Shown piece after piece: positions 6,485 to 7,174 of a stretch of DNA of 7,174 bases. Position 1 is the first letter of the stretch. The number at the start of each line of letters is the position of its first letter. The translations under genes and the position numbers were made by a program. The notes under the pieces were generated by a model. It saw only the letters and a program-made list of their open reading frames with translations, was not told the origin of the DNA and did not search any database. The stretch is from contig DATANR010000055.1 of the NCBI GenBank assembly GCA_036266155.1, positions 1 to 7,174 of the forward strand. Direction: 5' to 3'. The stretch is from SIAJ01 sp036266155 (GTDB lineage: Bacteria; Planctomycetota; Planctomycetia; Gemmatales; Gemmataceae).

Positions 6485-7174
6485 TCATTCTCCGATCCAG
6501 TCACTTGGAAGTAGCGGCTGCCCAAGCTCGGCGCGGACTGCGTTCGCCTCTTCGAGGGTGATCCGGTAGATAAATATCGAGTACCCGGCCTTGGCGACCG
6601 GCCGGAACTTGTGGAAGTAGGATAGAGCATGGGCCGGCATCAATTTGTAGCCGCCGCGGCCGTCCGGCGGGGCTGCCTGATTTCCACGAACGAAGCGAAC
6701 GCTAATCGCGAAATAACCCGGCTGCGGTCCGTGGTTGATTTCGTCGGCTGGCTCGTTGGGCGGACCGGCCACCGGCCCAGGAGGGGGCAGGCTGAAGTCC
6801 AAGCCAACCACCCGGGGGTCGATATGATTGAAGTACGCGATCCTTATTGGCCGGGCTTCGGGATGGTCTTCCACCCATCGCTTCAGTCGCCAAAGATCCT
6901 GGCCCCAATCTATGTTTGACCCTAGGAGGTGATCGTGGCCATTGTCCGGCCCACCGCCCAACTCGTTAAAATAGGGAAGTGCGTGCGGATGGACGGCGAC
7001 GTATGAGCCGATGGCCCAGGCCAGTGCCACGGCCACAACTGCCTGCGCGCAACGGGTCGCCGCGCCGAACAGTGCTCCGGCTCGGCCGAGGAAGATGACC
7101 CAATACGGCAGGGCGGGAAGAACATACCGAAAGTGATTTTGAAGGCTCGTCTGCGAACTCACGAACGCAAAGAT
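6485..7174 (-). CDS. GT39/ArnT-like membrane glycosyltransferase, C-terminal part (cut by window edge)
   Basis: The frame is open to the right window edge, so only the last 229 residues are present and the start lies outside. The visible part begins inside a membrane segment (IFAFVSSQTSLQNHFRYVLP). It contains the HFRYVLPALPYW helix typical of dolichyl-phosphate-mannose-protein mannosyltransferase-like proteins, then a further helix (about 40-60). A soluble extracytoplasmic C-terminal domain of about 165 residues follows. That domain has the planctomycete signature HPHALPYFNELGGGPDNG followed by HLLGSNIDWGQDL (about 61-93), and later GYFAISVRFVRGN and YSIFIYRITLEEANAVRAEL near the end. The catalytic N-terminal loop cannot be examined. 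The product probably uses a lipid-linked sugar at the outer membrane face. The GT2 gene 58 bp downstream may supply that donor. It is clearly different from the other GT-C protein at 3966-5390, which lacks the NIDWGQDL domain. Confidence 0.85.
   Translation of the reverse strand: MFAFVSSQTSLQNHFRYVLPALPYWVIFLGRAGALFGAATRCAQAVVAVALAWAIGSYVAVHPHALPYFNELGGGPDNGHDHLLGSNIDWGQDLWRLKRWVEDHPEARPIRIAYFNHIDPRVVGLDFSLPPPGPVAGPPNEPADEINHGPQPGYFAISVRFVRGNQAAPPDGRGGYKLMPAHALSYFHKFRPVAKAGYSIFIYRITLEEANAVRAELGQPLLPSDWIGE

Noticed and set aside
1..7174. CRISPR array, tRNA/rRNA genes, toxin-antitoxin or defence system
   Set aside because: No regularly spaced repeats, no tRNA-like cloverleaf or TTCGANNC arm near an end, and no defence-type protein motifs were seen.

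Overview
The window reads like a stretch of a planctomycete chromosome, most likely a Gemmataceae-type genome. This is inferred from the style of its protein families, not from any marker gene. The right part (about 5.4-7.17 kb) is GC-rich and tightly coding. The left part (about 1-3.1 kb) is gene-poor, contains mobile-element genes and looks like an accessory or decaying segment.

Layout, left to right. At 41-538 (+) is an unrecognised cysteine-rich ORF, preceded by a 22-bp imperfect direct repeat and followed directly by a hairpin. About 850 bp (539-1384) hold no supportable gene, only some palindromes. At 1385-2350 (+) is an apparently intact tyrosine recombinase with all expected catalytic residues. 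Convergent with it, 63 bp away, is a shortened IS66-type TnpA (2414-2662, -) with no TnpB or TnpC beside it, so it is an insertion-sequence remnant. At 2818-3093 (-) is a small secreted-type protein frame interrupted by a single in-frame TAG. At 3274-3936 (-) is an unrecognised protein.

From 3966 to the right edge, on the minus strand, three genes are spaced like an operon. In transcription order they are the C-terminal part of a GT39/ArnT-like integral membrane protein (6485-7174, cut by the window edge), a GT2 glycosyltransferase of the polyprenyl-phosphate sugar synthase type with C-terminal membrane helices (5452-6426), and a second, different GT-C membrane glycosyltransferase (3966-5390). 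The inferred joint role is that the GT2 enzyme makes a lipid-linked sugar at the inner membrane face and the GT-C proteins transfer sugars from such carriers on the outer face, to a glycan, lipid or protein not encoded here.

I found no convincing new multi-gene system. The points most worth checking are the single-stop small secreted protein, the two unrecognised proteins (41-538 and 3274-3936) and the surroundings of the integrase. There is no CRISPR array, and I saw no tRNA or rRNA.
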